Shown piece by piece: positions 27,455 through 36,077 of a DNA stretch of 64,000 nucleotides. The stretch covers positions 1-64,000 of the forward strand of contig NZ_NWUC01000008.1 of NCBI RefSeq assembly GCF_002750855.1. Direction: 5' to 3'. Under the pieces are notes generated by a model that worked only from the letters and a program-made list of their open reading frames with translations, did no database searches and had not been told where the DNA came from. Positions within the stretch are counted from its first letter, which is position 1. Every line of letters starts with the position of its first letter. The DNA comes from Neopararhizobium haloflavum (GTDB taxonomy: Bacteria > Pseudomonadota > Alphaproteobacteria > Rhizobiales > Rhizobiaceae). The translations under genes were made by a program, and so were the position numbers.

Positions 27455-27937
27455 ATGCGTTTGATGTCCAAAGCCGCCGTGCTGATCGGTGGAGCCGTCA
27501 TGCTGTCGCTTGGAGCGGCGGGCGCCCAGGAAGAGGCGGAAGGCGACAATTGGGAGGACAAGCCCTATATCATCGAGGACGGCAAGGTCGACTACGGCGT
27601 CTATAATGGCTTTCGGCGCTACCACAACACATGCCACACCTGCCACGGGCCGGACGCGATGGGCAGCACCTTCGCCCCCGCCCTCGTCGAATCCCTCAAG
27701 GACATGAGCTACGCCGACTTCACCGAGACCGTGGTAAACGGGCGCCAGTCATCCGGCGCCGGCGGCAGCACGTCCGTCATGCCGTCCTTTGGCGAAAACC
27801 CGGACGTGATGCTCTATATCGATCACATCTACGCCTATCTGAAGGCGCGCGCCGACGGCGAGGTCGCTCGCGGGCGTCCGGAACGGCTCGACCCGGAGAA
27901 CGATCCGGTGTTCCAGGAGTATCAGGAAAGCCAGTAA
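27455..27937 (+). CDS. xoxG: XoxG-type cytochrome c (electron acceptor of XoxF)
   Basis: A 160-residue exported class I cytochrome c. The signal peptide covers residues ~1-24; the haem motif C60-H-T-C63-H64 follows RYHNT, and the likely axial Met is M109 in TSVMPSFG. It matches the methanol-metabolism-related cytochrome family and follows xoxF, so it should take electrons from the PQQ enzyme in the periplasm. Confidence 0.9.
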   Translation: MRLMSKAAVLIGGAVMLSLGAAGAQEEAEGDNWEDKPYIIEDGKVDYGVYNGFRRYHNTCHTCHGPDAMGSTFAPALVESLKDMSYADFTETVVNGRQSSGAGGSTSVMPSFGENPDVMLYIDHIYAYLKARADGEVARGRPERLDPENDPVFQEYQESQ

Positions 27938-27956
27938 CCTGCGAAAGGCGCTGCCG

Positions 27957-29444
27957 ATGAGACGCACAATCCGCATGCTCGCCGCCGCGATCCTCGTCAC
28001 GTGGCCGGCTCTTGCATCCGCGCAGACAGACGCACCGCCCCCGCAGAGTGGCGGCGCCCCGGCAACACCCGGCGGCATGGGCGCCGTGGGTGCGATGCAA
28101 GGGGGAGGGGCCGGCGCAATGCAGGGCGGCGGTCAGGTCATCTCGCCCCTTGGCGAGATCGTCGACCGCTCGCGCCTCAGGGTCTGCGCCGATCCGGGCA
28201 ATCTTCCCTATTCGAACGATCGGGGAGAAGGTTTCGAGAACAAGATCGCCGAGCTGGTCGCCGACGAGCTCGGCGTTCCTGTCGAATACACCTGGTTTCC
28301 GCAGACCATCGGCTTCGTGCGCATGACGCTTGGGGCTGCGCGGTGCGATGTCGTGATCGGGGTCGCGACGACCAACGAGCTGATGCAGAACACCAATCCC
28401 TATTACCGCGCTTCCTACATGATCGTGCACAAGCCCGAGCTCGAGCTTCCATCCGGCGATCTTGCGGACCCCGCCTATCAGTCGCTGAGGATCGGCATCC
28501 AGCCGGGAACGCCGGGCGCAACGACAGCGGCGCGCCACGGCCTTCTCGACCAGTCCAAGCACTACCAGCTCGTCGTCGATACGCGGATCGACAAGCCGGC
28601 GCGCGACATGGTGCAGGACGTCTCCGACGGCGTGACCGATGCGGCGCTGGTTTGGGGGCCCCTTGCCGGCTACTGGATTCGCGAGATCGATCCCGGTCTT
28701 GCCATGGAACCCTTGATGGCGGCGTCGGGCACCGAACGCATCGACTACCGGGTGTCGATGGGCATCCGCTATGGCGAGGACGAGTGGAAGGAGGAACTGA
28801 ACCAGATCATCCTGCGCAAGAAGCCCGAGATCGACGCGATCCTGCAAAGTTACAATGTGCCCCTGATCAATAATTCCGGCCAGCTCATCATCCCGATGAC
28901 GCTGCCTGACCGTGCCGATGCGCGCCCGCTTGATGACGCTGTGCCCGAACCGGACGGCTACCGCACCGAAGCCTACGAGGCGCCGGTGCCGCATGGCGTC
29001 AAGGGAGCCGACACGGTCGATCTTGCCGGCATGAAGGATCTCTATGATTCCGGCGAGGCGGTGCTGATCGACGTCATGCCGGCGCAGCGAAAGCCGGCAG
29101 ACCGCCCGGCGGATCAGATCTGGCGCGAGCCGGAGCGCGAGACCATCCGCGGTGCGCACTGGCTCGCCAATTTCGGCTTCGGCGTCCTGGAGAAACGCGA
29201 GGAGGCCGCCTTTCGCAGCGAAATCAACCGGCTCGCCCATGACGGCGACGAGGCGCGGACCCTTGCCTTTTTCTGCGAGCCCGACTGCTGGATGTCGTGG
29301 AACGCGGCCAAGCGCGCCGTCTCCTATGGCGTCGAGCATGTGGCGTGGTTCCCCGGCGGCGTTGCAGAATGGACGAAGGCCGGCCTGCCGCGTGAGAAGG
29401 TGAAGCCATGGCGGCCGGACCCGTCCGTCGCGCTGCGTCACTGA
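27957..29444 (+). CDS. xoxJ: XoxJ-type binding protein fused to a rhodanese-like CxxxCW domain
   Basis: A 495-residue exported two-domain protein. After the signal peptide and a Gly/Gln/Met-rich linker, residues ~60-300 form a family 3-like solute-binding domain of the quinoprotein-associated type (LRVCADPGNLPYSND, ENKIAELVADELGVPVEYTW). Residues ~350-485 are rhodanese-like and contain C440-E-P-D-C444-W445, the motif of the PQQ-dependent-catabolism CXXCW protein family, normally a separate gene. XoxJ is thought to help activate XoxF; the C-terminal domain may handle redox or sulfur chemistry. It overlaps the next gene by 37 bases. Confidence 0.85.
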   Translation: MRRTIRMLAAAILVTWPALASAQTDAPPPQSGGAPATPGGMGAVGAMQGGGAGAMQGGGQVISPLGEIVDRSRLRVCADPGNLPYSNDRGEGFENKIAELVADELGVPVEYTWFPQTIGFVRMTLGAARCDVVIGVATTNELMQNTNPYYRASYMIVHKPELELPSGDLADPAYQSLRIGIQPGTPGATTAARHGLLDQSKHYQLVVDTRIDKPARDMVQDVSDGVTDAALVWGPLAGYWIREIDPGLAMEPLMAASGTERIDYRVSMGIRYGEDEWKEELNQIILRKKPEIDAILQSYNVPLINNSGQLIIPMTLPDRADARPLDDAVPEPDGYRTEAYEAPVPHGVKGADTVDLAGMKDLYDSGEAVLIDVMPAQRKPADRPADQIWREPERETIRGAHWLANFGFGVLEKREEAAFRSEINRLAHDGDEARTLAFFCEPDCWMSWNAAKRAVSYGVEHVAWFPGGVAEWTKAGLPREKVKPWRPDPSVALRH

Positions 29445-30472
29445 TCGGCGCAGCCGGCCACGATCCGCGCATGGCAAAGGCTGCGCCGGGCAACGCCCAT
29501 GCGACGGGCCAGTGGTCCTCGCGAGCGCCGCGACAGCTGACGCGGCGCCGATTTCTGTGCGTGGCGGGTGCCACCAGCCTTTCCATGTGCCTGTGCGATG
29601 GCGCGAGCCTTGCCGCCGAGGCGGATCTTCCGTTTCGTGAGGTGGAGGACGGCGTCTTCGTGCGCTACGGCCTTCAGGAGGCGATGAGCGCGGACAATGG
29701 CGGTGCGATCGCCAACATAGGATTCGTCGTCGGCGAAACTGGCGTTGCCGTGATCGATACCGGCACGACGCGCCAGCAGGGCACGGCCTTGCGTGCGGCC
29801 GTGGCGCGCGTCACCGATCGGCCGGTCACGCATCTGATCGCCACGCATGTTCACCTCGACCACTGCTTCGGCCATGCCGCTTTCGACGATCTGGAACCGA
29901 TGAATATCGGCCATCGCCGGCTGGCCGGCGCGCTCGCCGAACGCGGCCCATTCTACCGTGACCAGATCCGAGCGCTGTCGCCCGATTTCGCCGACACCGA
30001 CTTTCGCCCGCCCGAGGTTGCGGTCGATGACGAAATGGCGATCGACCTCGGCGGCCGGAGGCTGCAACTCAAGGCCTGGCCCGCCGCCCATACCGACACG
30101 GACCTGACGGTTTTCGACGAGGCAAGCGGGCTCCTGTGGGCATCCGATCTGCTGTTCGTCGGGCGTCTGCCGACGATCGACGGCAGCCTCAATGGCTGGA
30201 TAGACGCGATGACGCAGCTGGTTGGCCCGCAGGCTCGCCGGGTCATGCCCGGCCATGGGCCGCTGGTCGATGGGGGCGACCCGGCGATCGAGGCGCAGCG
30301 CGCTTATCTCACGACGTTGCGCGATCAGGTTCGCGCCGCGATCGAGGAGGGCCTCGATATCAGCGAGACGGTCGATTTGCTTTCGCGCGACACCCACTCG
30401 AATTGGCTATTGTATGGCGAGGGTCATGGGCGCAACGTAACGACGGCCTATGCGGAACTGGAGTGGGAATGA
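29408..30472 (+). CDS. Quinoprotein-relay zinc metallohydrolase (MBL fold)
   Basis: A 354-residue metallo-beta-lactamase-fold protein. A twin-arginine signal (LTRRRFLCVAGATSLSMCL, residues 44-62) predicts Tat export of the folded enzyme. The zinc motif H147-V-H149-L-D151-H152 is intact, with later ligands in AAHTDTD and MPGHGPL. It matches the zinc metallohydrolase family found with quinoprotein dehydrogenases and SoxYZ-like carriers; the reaction is not established. ATG 29408 has an upstream GAGAAGG; ATG 29471 is an alternative start with a shorter leader. Confidence 0.82.
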   Translation: MAAGPVRRAASLIGAAGHDPRMAKAAPGNAHATGQWSSRAPRQLTRRRFLCVAGATSLSMCLCDGASLAAEADLPFREVEDGVFVRYGLQEAMSADNGGAIANIGFVVGETGVAVIDTGTTRQQGTALRAAVARVTDRPVTHLIATHVHLDHCFGHAAFDDLEPMNIGHRRLAGALAERGPFYRDQIRALSPDFADTDFRPPEVAVDDEMAIDLGGRRLQLKAWPAAHTDTDLTVFDEASGLLWASDLLFVGRLPTIDGSLNGWIDAMTQLVGPQARRVMPGHGPLVDGGDPAIEAQRAYLTTLRDQVRAAIEEGLDISETVDLLSRDTHSNWLLYGEGHGRNVTTAYAELEWE

Positions 30473-31299
30473 TGCGCATCCTTCTGACCGATACGATCCT
30501 GCGGCAGCCTCTTCTTGCGCTGGCCGCGCTCTGCCTTCTCGCCGTGCCGGCGGCCGCCGAGGACAGCAAGGCCTGGGACGACATCCGCGCCAGCCTCTTC
30601 GGGAGCGACCGCGCGATCCATGACGGGCGGGACGTGATTTCCATGGAAGCGCCCGATCGCGCGCTCGATGCCGCGCTGGTGCCGATCTCCGTCACGGCCG
30701 AAATCGATCAGAGCAAGGATCGCTATATCAAGGCGATAACGCTCGTCATCGACGAGAACCCGGCGCCGGTCGTCGGCACGTTCCATCTGTCGCCCGACAA
30801 CGGCATCGCGGATATCTCCACCCGCGTCAGGGTCAATGCCTACACCAGTGTACGCGCGATCGCGGAGATGAACGATGGTCAGCTCTACATGGCCGAACGG
30901 TTCGTCAAGGCCTCCGGCGGCTGCGCCGCGCCGGCCACCAAGGACGCCGAACTGGCGATGCAGCGTCTCGGCCAGATGCGGATGAAGCAGATCGGGACGT
31001 GGCGCGAGGGCGAGCCGTCCGAAGTGCAGCTGATGGTCAGCCACCCCAATTACAGCGGGCTGCAGACCGATCAGGTGACGCAGCTGTGGATCCCCGCCCA
31101 TTATGTGCGCACGCTGGACGTGACGCTGGGCGATCGCCCGGTGCTGCGCTTCGAAGGCGACATCTCGATGAGCGAAAACCCCACGATCCGCTTCTTCGTC
31201 GAGCCTGAAGGCGAAGGCGCGTTGACCGCACGCGCCGTCGACACGAAGGACAATGTCTTCGAGGAAAGCTGGCCGATCCGGCTCGAGCCGTCGACGTGA
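30469..31299 (+). CDS. Quinoprotein-associated SoxYZ-like carrier protein
   Basis: A 276-residue exported protein (signal LLALAALCLLAVPAAA). The first part resembles SoxY, with a Gly-Gly-Cys segment in VKASGGCAAPATKDAE in place of the SoxY carrier-cysteine tail, and the second part resembles SoxZ (EVQLMVSHPNYSG, FFVEPEGEGALTARAVDTKDNVF). Fused SoxYZ-like proteins occur with PQQ dehydrogenases and the metallohydrolase encoded just before. ATG 30469 and 30472 are both possible; both overlap the previous stop. The carried group is unknown. Confidence 0.82.
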   Translation: MMRILLTDTILRQPLLALAALCLLAVPAAAEDSKAWDDIRASLFGSDRAIHDGRDVISMEAPDRALDAALVPISVTAEIDQSKDRYIKAITLVIDENPAPVVGTFHLSPDNGIADISTRVRVNAYTSVRAIAEMNDGQLYMAERFVKASGGCAAPATKDAELAMQRLGQMRMKQIGTWREGEPSEVQLMVSHPNYSGLQTDQVTQLWIPAHYVRTLDVTLGDRPVLRFEGDISMSENPTIRFFVEPEGEGALTARAVDTKDNVFEESWPIRLEPST

Positions 31300-31823
31300 G
31301 GGGTCTGTGGCGCAAAGGCGCGGTGCTCGCTCTGGTCCTTGCGGGATTGTCGCCGGCCGCTGCCGACGAGGCGCCGGCCGTCGCCGTCTTCGACTTCGAG
31401 CTCTACGACACGAGCCTTGAGGGCGAGATGCGCGGGCCCGACCCCGCGGAAGACGATCGCCTCTTGATGATCACCGATCTCGTTCGCGAGGCTTATCGTG
31501 CGCGCGATGCCGTGCTCGTGGACACGGCGGCGCTGCGCGAAAAGCTGTCGACCAGTCCGCGCCTCTATACGTGCCGCGGCTGCGAGACGGCCTACGCCGA
31601 GGATCTTGGCGCCGATCTCGCCGTCACTGGCTTCGTGCAGAAGATCTCCACCCTCATCCTGTCGCTCAACATCACGGTGCGCGATGTCGACAGCGGCGAG
31701 ATCGTCGAGCGGCTGAGTGCGAGCCTGCGCGGCAACACCGACGACAGCTGGGCGCACGGCGCCAACTATCTCATCCGCAACGAACTCTTTGCCGACGGCA
31801 CGGCGGACGCCTCGGGCGGCTGA
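31296..31823 (+). CDS. DUF3280/DUF2380-type secreted protein
   Basis: A 175-residue exported protein with signal VLALVLAGLSPAAADE and the core AVFDFELYDTSLEGE, plus a C-R-G-C pair (LYTCRGCETAYAEDLGADLAVTG, shown in part) typical of a small family found in PQQ-dehydrogenase clusters. Function unknown. GTG start overlaps the previous stop (GTGA). The stop directly abuts the convergent fghA stop. Confidence 0.7.
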   Translation: MRGLWRKGAVLALVLAGLSPAAADEAPAVAVFDFELYDTSLEGEMRGPDPAEDDRLLMITDLVREAYRARDAVLVDTAALREKLSTSPRLYTCRGCETAYAEDLGADLAVTGFVQKISTLILSLNITVRDVDSGEIVERLSASLRGNTDDSWAHGANYLIRNELFADGTADASGG

Positions 31824-32792
31824 TCAGGCCTGCAGCAGGCGCGCGTGATGGCGCAGGTGGTCCTCGATGAAGCTCGCCACGAAGAAATAGGAATGATCGT
31901 AGCCCGGATGCATGCGCACCTTGGCAGACTGGCCGTTTTCCTTGAGCGCATCGATGAACCGGCTGGTCTGCAATTGCGCGTCCAGGAACGGGTCTGCGCC
32001 GCCCTGGTCGATGAGGATCTGGGTGGGAAAGCCGCGGCGGCGCACGAGATGGGTGGCATCGTGCTCCTGCCAAGCGCGTTCGTCCTGCCCCAGATAGGCG
32101 GCAAAGGCCTTCCGGCCCCAGGGAACCGCGCTAGGCGCGACGATCGGCGCGAAGGCGGACACCGAGCGGAAGCGGTCGGGGTTGCGCATGGCGATGGTGA
32201 GCGCGCCATGCCCGCCCATGGAATGGCCGCAGATGCCCGCCGGTCCCTCACGCACCGCAAATACCGCCTCGATCAGGTCTGGCAGTTCGTGCGCGACATA
32301 GGAATACATCCTGAAATTCGTCGCCCAGGGCGCCTGCGTCGCGTCGACGTAAAACCCGGCGCCCTGACCGAGATCGTTGTCGGCGCTGTCCGGCACATCG
32401 CCGCCGCGCGGGCTGGTATCGGGGGCCACAACGATGAGGCCCAGTTCGGCGGCCATGCGCTGGGCGCCGGCCTTGACGGTGAAGTTTTCTTCGGTGCAGG
32501 TCAGGCCCGACAGATAATAGAGCACAGGAACGTGCCCGCTGCGCGCGCCCGGCGGGACGAAAACGGACAGCTGCATGCGGGTGCCGGTGGTTTCGCTGTG
32601 GTGGGCCAGCGTCAACTGTTCGCCGCCGAAACAGGTGGCGCGCGACACGAGCTGGAAGGGGGCGAGGGACGCCCGGCCGGCCGCATCCTGCGACGCGTCG
32701 GCAGCGTCGAGGCCGACTGCGCCGGCTCCGGCGACCCATCCTTCGGCGTGTCCGTCCGCCCGCTTGCTGCTTGTGTCCTGAGACTGTCCCAT
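31824..32792 (-). CDS. fghA: S-formylglutathione hydrolase
   Basis: An esterase D-family alpha/beta hydrolase of ~322 residues. The conserved N-terminal CFGGEQ, the segment YYLSGLTCTEENF and the nucleophile motif GHSMGGHGAL are present, with catalytic Asp in DQGGADPFLD and His in GYDHSYFF. It hydrolyses S-formylglutathione to formate and glutathione, the second step of glutathione-linked formaldehyde oxidation. ATG 32792 gives ~45 extra residues before the conserved start compared with usual 275-280-residue enzymes; no closer start has a good ribosome site. No glutathione-dependent formaldehyde dehydrogenase gene is in the window. Confidence 0.9.
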   Translation of the reverse strand: MGQSQDTSSKRADGHAEGWVAGAGAVGLDAADASQDAAGRASLAPFQLVSRATCFGGEQLTLAHHSETTGTRMQLSVFVPPGARSGHVPVLYYLSGLTCTEENFTVKAGAQRMAAELGLIVVAPDTSPRGGDVPDSADNDLGQGAGFYVDATQAPWATNFRMYSYVAHELPDLIEAVFAVREGPAGICGHSMGGHGALTIAMRNPDRFRSVSAFAPIVAPSAVPWGRKAFAAYLGQDERAWQEHDATHLVRRRGFPTQILIDQGGADPFLDAQLQTSRFIDALKENGQSAKVRMHPGYDHSYFFVASFIEDHLRHHARLLQA

Positions 32793-33115
32793 TGCCACAC
32801 CCCCGGCGCGGGCATCGGCCCGGCCGCATTGCGTCCGACAGCTTGCCCCGAAGCCCTGCGGCAGGCGGGGTCCAGCCCGGCAAGACCATTCTAGGCAGCG
32901 TGATTCTCCGGCTAAATAGTCCTTAAGTACTTCGGGACATTCAGCATTGCCGGCACCGGCCGAGCACTGGATCTGCCGCGGCAACCCACACTTTTGACCT
33001 ATATCGGCCCTTGGCTTCATCGGCCAATATCGGGTTGAGGAGCAAGGCGGGCCGCAATCGACGGTACCGTTCAGTGAGGAGACGGCTTATCCGGCAACGT
33101 CCGGTGGGAGGAAAA
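32793..33115. promoter_or_regulatory. Divergent region between fghA and PQQ-associated binding protein
   Basis: 323 bases without a supported gene. At 32925-32932 it has the palindrome AAGTACTT within AGTACTTCGGG, which matches AGTACTTAGGG upstream of xoxF at 10 of 11 positions. A GGGAGG ribosome site precedes the GTG at 33116. No promoter is certain. Confidence 0.45.
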
Positions 33116-34297
33116 GTGAAACGTGTCTGGATTGCCGCGGTCTGGATCATGCTGTCCAGCATCGCCGGGGCGCGCGCCATGGATGTGCCAATCGTTTTCA
33201 TGACCCGCGAGGAAGACGAGCGCCTGCCGCTCTCCTTTGTCGATCCGATCGTCGAGGATCCCGGCGTTTGGGGCGCGCGACTGGCGATCGACGACAACAA
33301 GACGACGGGCAGTTTTCTCGGACACAATTACGAGCTGATCGAGGTGGTGCTCGGGCCGGAGGATGACGCCGCCGCGGCGTTCGAGGATGCCTTTTCGGAC
33401 GGCAGCCGCATCTTCATCTCGGACATGCCGCGCGCCGATCTCATGACGCTTGCCGAGCATCCCGACGCTGGCGAGGCGCTGATCTTCAACGGCCGGGTCG
33501 GCGATGATGACCTGCGCACGCAGACCTGCTTCCCGCATGTCTTCCACACCGCGCTCAGCCGATCCATGCGCACCGACGCGCTGATGCAGTTCCTGGTGTG
33601 GAAGCGCTGGCCGCGGCTCTACCTCGTTTCCGGCACGCATGAGGACGACGTCGCCTATGCGGACGCGCTGCGCCGTTCGGCGGAGAAGTTCGGCGCGCAG
33701 ATCGTCGCCGAGGACGATTACGAATACTCCCCCATTTCGCGCCGCACCGACAGCGGCCACGCGCAGATCCAGGATCAGATCCCGCTCGCGACGGAGGGCG
33801 GCGGCGAATACGACGTTCTGGTCGTTGCCGACGAGAACGAGATCTTCGGCGAATATCTCCCCTACAACACCTATGCCGCACGGCCCGTCGCCGGCACGCA
33901 CGGCCTGACGGCGATGTCCTGGCATCGCGTGCAGGAACAGTGGGGCTCGACCCAGATCCAGCGTCGTTTCGAGGAGATCGCCGGGCGGTTCATGGAAGAG
34001 CGCGACTATGGCGCCTGGCTCGGCGTGCGCTCGATCGGTGAGGCGGTGACCCGTCTCAACTCGGTCGAGATCGCCGGCATTCGCGAATACCTGCGCGGCG
34101 AGGATTTCCAGCTTGGCGGCTTCAAGGGCGTCGGCCTGTCGTTCCGCACCTGGAACCAGCAGATGCGCCAGCCCGTGCTTCTGGTCAACAAGCGCGTGCT
34201 GGTCTCGGCCTCGCCGCAGGAGGGCTTCCTGCATGAGCGCACGCCACTCGACAGCCTCGGCTACGACCTGCCGGAAACGGAGTGCCAGCTGGACTAG
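33116..34297 (+). CDS. PQQ-dehydrogenase-associated ABC substrate-binding protein
   Basis: A 393-residue exported protein (signal VWIAAVWIMLSSIAGARA) of the branched-chain-amino-acid-binding fold family that accompanies PQQ-dependent alcohol oxidation. Typical segments are IVFMTREEDERLPLSFV, WGARLAIDDNKTTG, TCFPHVFHTALSRSMRTDAL and AMSWHRVQEQWGSTQIQRRF (partly shown). Usually ATPase and permease genes (PedA/PedC-like) follow; here they do not, and the next gene is the beta-propeller. GTG 33116 has a GGGAGG site. Confidence 0.82.
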   Translation: MKRVWIAAVWIMLSSIAGARAMDVPIVFMTREEDERLPLSFVDPIVEDPGVWGARLAIDDNKTTGSFLGHNYELIEVVLGPEDDAAAAFEDAFSDGSRIFISDMPRADLMTLAEHPDAGEALIFNGRVGDDDLRTQTCFPHVFHTALSRSMRTDALMQFLVWKRWPRLYLVSGTHEDDVAYADALRRSAEKFGAQIVAEDDYEYSPISRRTDSGHAQIQDQIPLATEGGGEYDVLVVADENEIFGEYLPYNTYAARPVAGTHGLTAMSWHRVQEQWGSTQIQRRFEEIAGRFMEERDYGAWLGVRSIGEAVTRLNSVEIAGIREYLRGEDFQLGGFKGVGLSFRTWNQQMRQPVLLVNKRVLVSASPQEGFLHERTPLDSLGYDLPETECQLD

Positions 34298-34348
34298 GAC
34301 AGATCGTTAGGGAACCGGATTATCAACGACAGGGTGGAGGACAAGGGC

Positions 34349-35329
34349 ATGACGGACAGGATGAAGACGCTTCTCGGCAGTGCCGCGCTCATCGCGGGGA
34401 CTGTGGCGATGACGCCGGCAAACGCCTTGACGGTGTATGTCTCCAACGAGCAGGGCAACACGCTGAGCGTGATCGACGGGGAGACCCGCGAGGTCATAGA
34501 GGAGATACCCGTCGGCAACCGGCCGCGCGGCATCGCGCTCGGCCATGACCACAAGTTTCTCTATATCTGCGCCAGCGACGACGACACCATCCAGGTCATG
34601 GACACCGAGACGCTGGAGATCGTCGACACGCTGCCATCGGGACCCGATCCGGAGCTTCTGGTGATCGCACCGGCCGGCGACCGGCTCTATGTCGCCAACG
34701 AGGACGACAACCTCGTCACCGTGGTCGATCTCGAAACCCGCGAGATGATCACCGAAGTGCCCGTCGGCGTGGAGCCGGAAGGCATGGGCGTCAGCCCCGA
34801 CGGCAAGATGGTGGTCAACACGTCCGAAACGACGAACATGGCCCACTTCATCAACACCGACACCTATGAGGTGAGCGGCAACGTGTTGGTCGGCCAGCGC
34901 CCGCGCATCGCCGAATTCACCTCCGATGGGTCCGAGGTCTGGGTCAGCGCCGAGATCGGCGGCACGGTCAGCGTCATCGATCCGCAGGCCCAGGAGGTCA
35001 TTCACGAGATCTCCTTCGAGGTGGCAGGCGTCGAGCCCGAGGCGCTGCAGCCCGTCGGCGTCAAGATTCTCGACGATCGCAGCAAGGCCTATGTCGCGCT
35101 CGGACCGTCGAACCGCGTCGCGGTGATTGACGCGCAGAGCTACGAGGTGTTGGACTACATTCTGGTCGGCCAGCGCGTCTGGCAGCTTGAACTGACGCCC
35201 GACGAGACGACGCTCTATACGTCGAACGGTGTCAGCAACGATGTGACGCTGATCGACACCGAAAGCGACACGGCGATCGAATCCATCCCCGTCGGCAGTT
35301 TCCCCTGGGGCATTGCGATCAAGCCGTGA
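34349..35329 (+). CDS. YVTN-type beta-propeller protein, PQQ-catabolism associated
   Basis: A 326-residue exported protein (signal LLGSAALIAGTVAMTPANA) built of about seven repeats such as VYVSNEQGNTLSVIDGETRE and LYVANEDDNLVTVVDLETRE. It matches the PQQ-dependent-catabolism-associated propeller family. The role is unknown; a periplasmic binding or scaffold function is plausible. ATG 34349 follows GGTGGAGG. It lies 51 bases behind the binding-protein gene. Confidence 0.85.
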   Translation: MTDRMKTLLGSAALIAGTVAMTPANALTVYVSNEQGNTLSVIDGETREVIEEIPVGNRPRGIALGHDHKFLYICASDDDTIQVMDTETLEIVDTLPSGPDPELLVIAPAGDRLYVANEDDNLVTVVDLETREMITEVPVGVEPEGMGVSPDGKMVVNTSETTNMAHFINTDTYEVSGNVLVGQRPRIAEFTSDGSEVWVSAEIGGTVSVIDPQAQEVIHEISFEVAGVEPEALQPVGVKILDDRSKAYVALGPSNRVAVIDAQSYEVLDYILVGQRVWQLELTPDETTLYTSNGVSNDVTLIDTESDTAIESIPVGSFPWGIAIKP

Positions 35330-35378
35330 TGCCGCCCGCAGGGAAGCGTTTCGATCGTTCGATCGGAGGAGACCCGTC

Positions 35379-36077
35379 ATGACACTGAAACGCGCCGGAT
35401 CGACACCATCGCGCTGCGCCCGAAAGGGCGTGGCGCCGCGTGAAATAGCCTCGCGATGGGCGGTCATGTTCGGGGCCGCCTCACTCGTCGCCATGGCCGG
35501 CGTCTTCGGCCCGGCAGCGTCGGGCCCGGCACATGCCGCCAGCAGCGAGAATCCCGACTGGCCGTGCATCCAGCGCCTCGTGCCGCGCATCTCGTCCGCC
35601 CAGGTATGGGCTGGACCGGAGCTGAAACCGGAGGATTGGCTGCGCGATCAGGACGTTCGCGAGGTCGCCACACAGATCGCCGCGCGGCGCCTGTCCGTCG
35701 AAGAGGCATCCGACCTCATCGCCGAATTCGCAGAGGCGCAGCCCGAGGCGGAGCGCAACGCCAAGCTGACGGCGCTTTTCGGCCGCACGCTCGAGATCAT
35801 CAACGGCGATCGTGGCTCGCTCATCGCCGGCATCGGCCGGTTCGCCGAAAGCCAGCGCCAGCGGGCCGAACGCATTCGCTCCGCGCGCGTCGCCGCCCAG
35901 TCGGAGGCAGGCGCGCAGAGCGACACGCAAAGCCTGCCGCAGAACCTGGCGATGGACATCCGCATCTATCAGGAACGCCGCCAGGCGCTGACCTATCTGT
36001 GCGAGCAACCGGTCCTGCTCGACCAGCGCGCTTTCGCGCTTGGCCGTGCGATCAACAGTCATATGGTGCGAGAATGA
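35379..36077 (+). CDS. Exported protein of unknown function
   Basis: A 232-residue protein with a long positively charged N-terminus and one hydrophobic stretch (MFGAASLVAMAGVFGPAASG), read as a signal peptide. The mature part is helical, rich in Glu, Arg and Ala (EAQPEAERNAKLTALFGRTLEI), with a CIQRLVPRIS segment and a late LCEQ cysteine. Family not recognised. ATG 35379 has a GGAGGAGA site; the stop overlaps the next start (ATGA), so it is a member of the xox-linked transcript. Confidence 0.7.
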   Translation: MTLKRAGSTPSRCARKGVAPREIASRWAVMFGAASLVAMAGVFGPAASGPAHAASSENPDWPCIQRLVPRISSAQVWAGPELKPEDWLRDQDVREVATQIAARRLSVEEASDLIAEFAEAQPEAERNAKLTALFGRTLEIINGDRGSLIAGIGRFAESQRQRAERIRSARVAAQSEAGAQSDTQSLPQNLAMDIRIYQERRQALTYLCEQPVLLDQRAFALGRAINSHMVRE

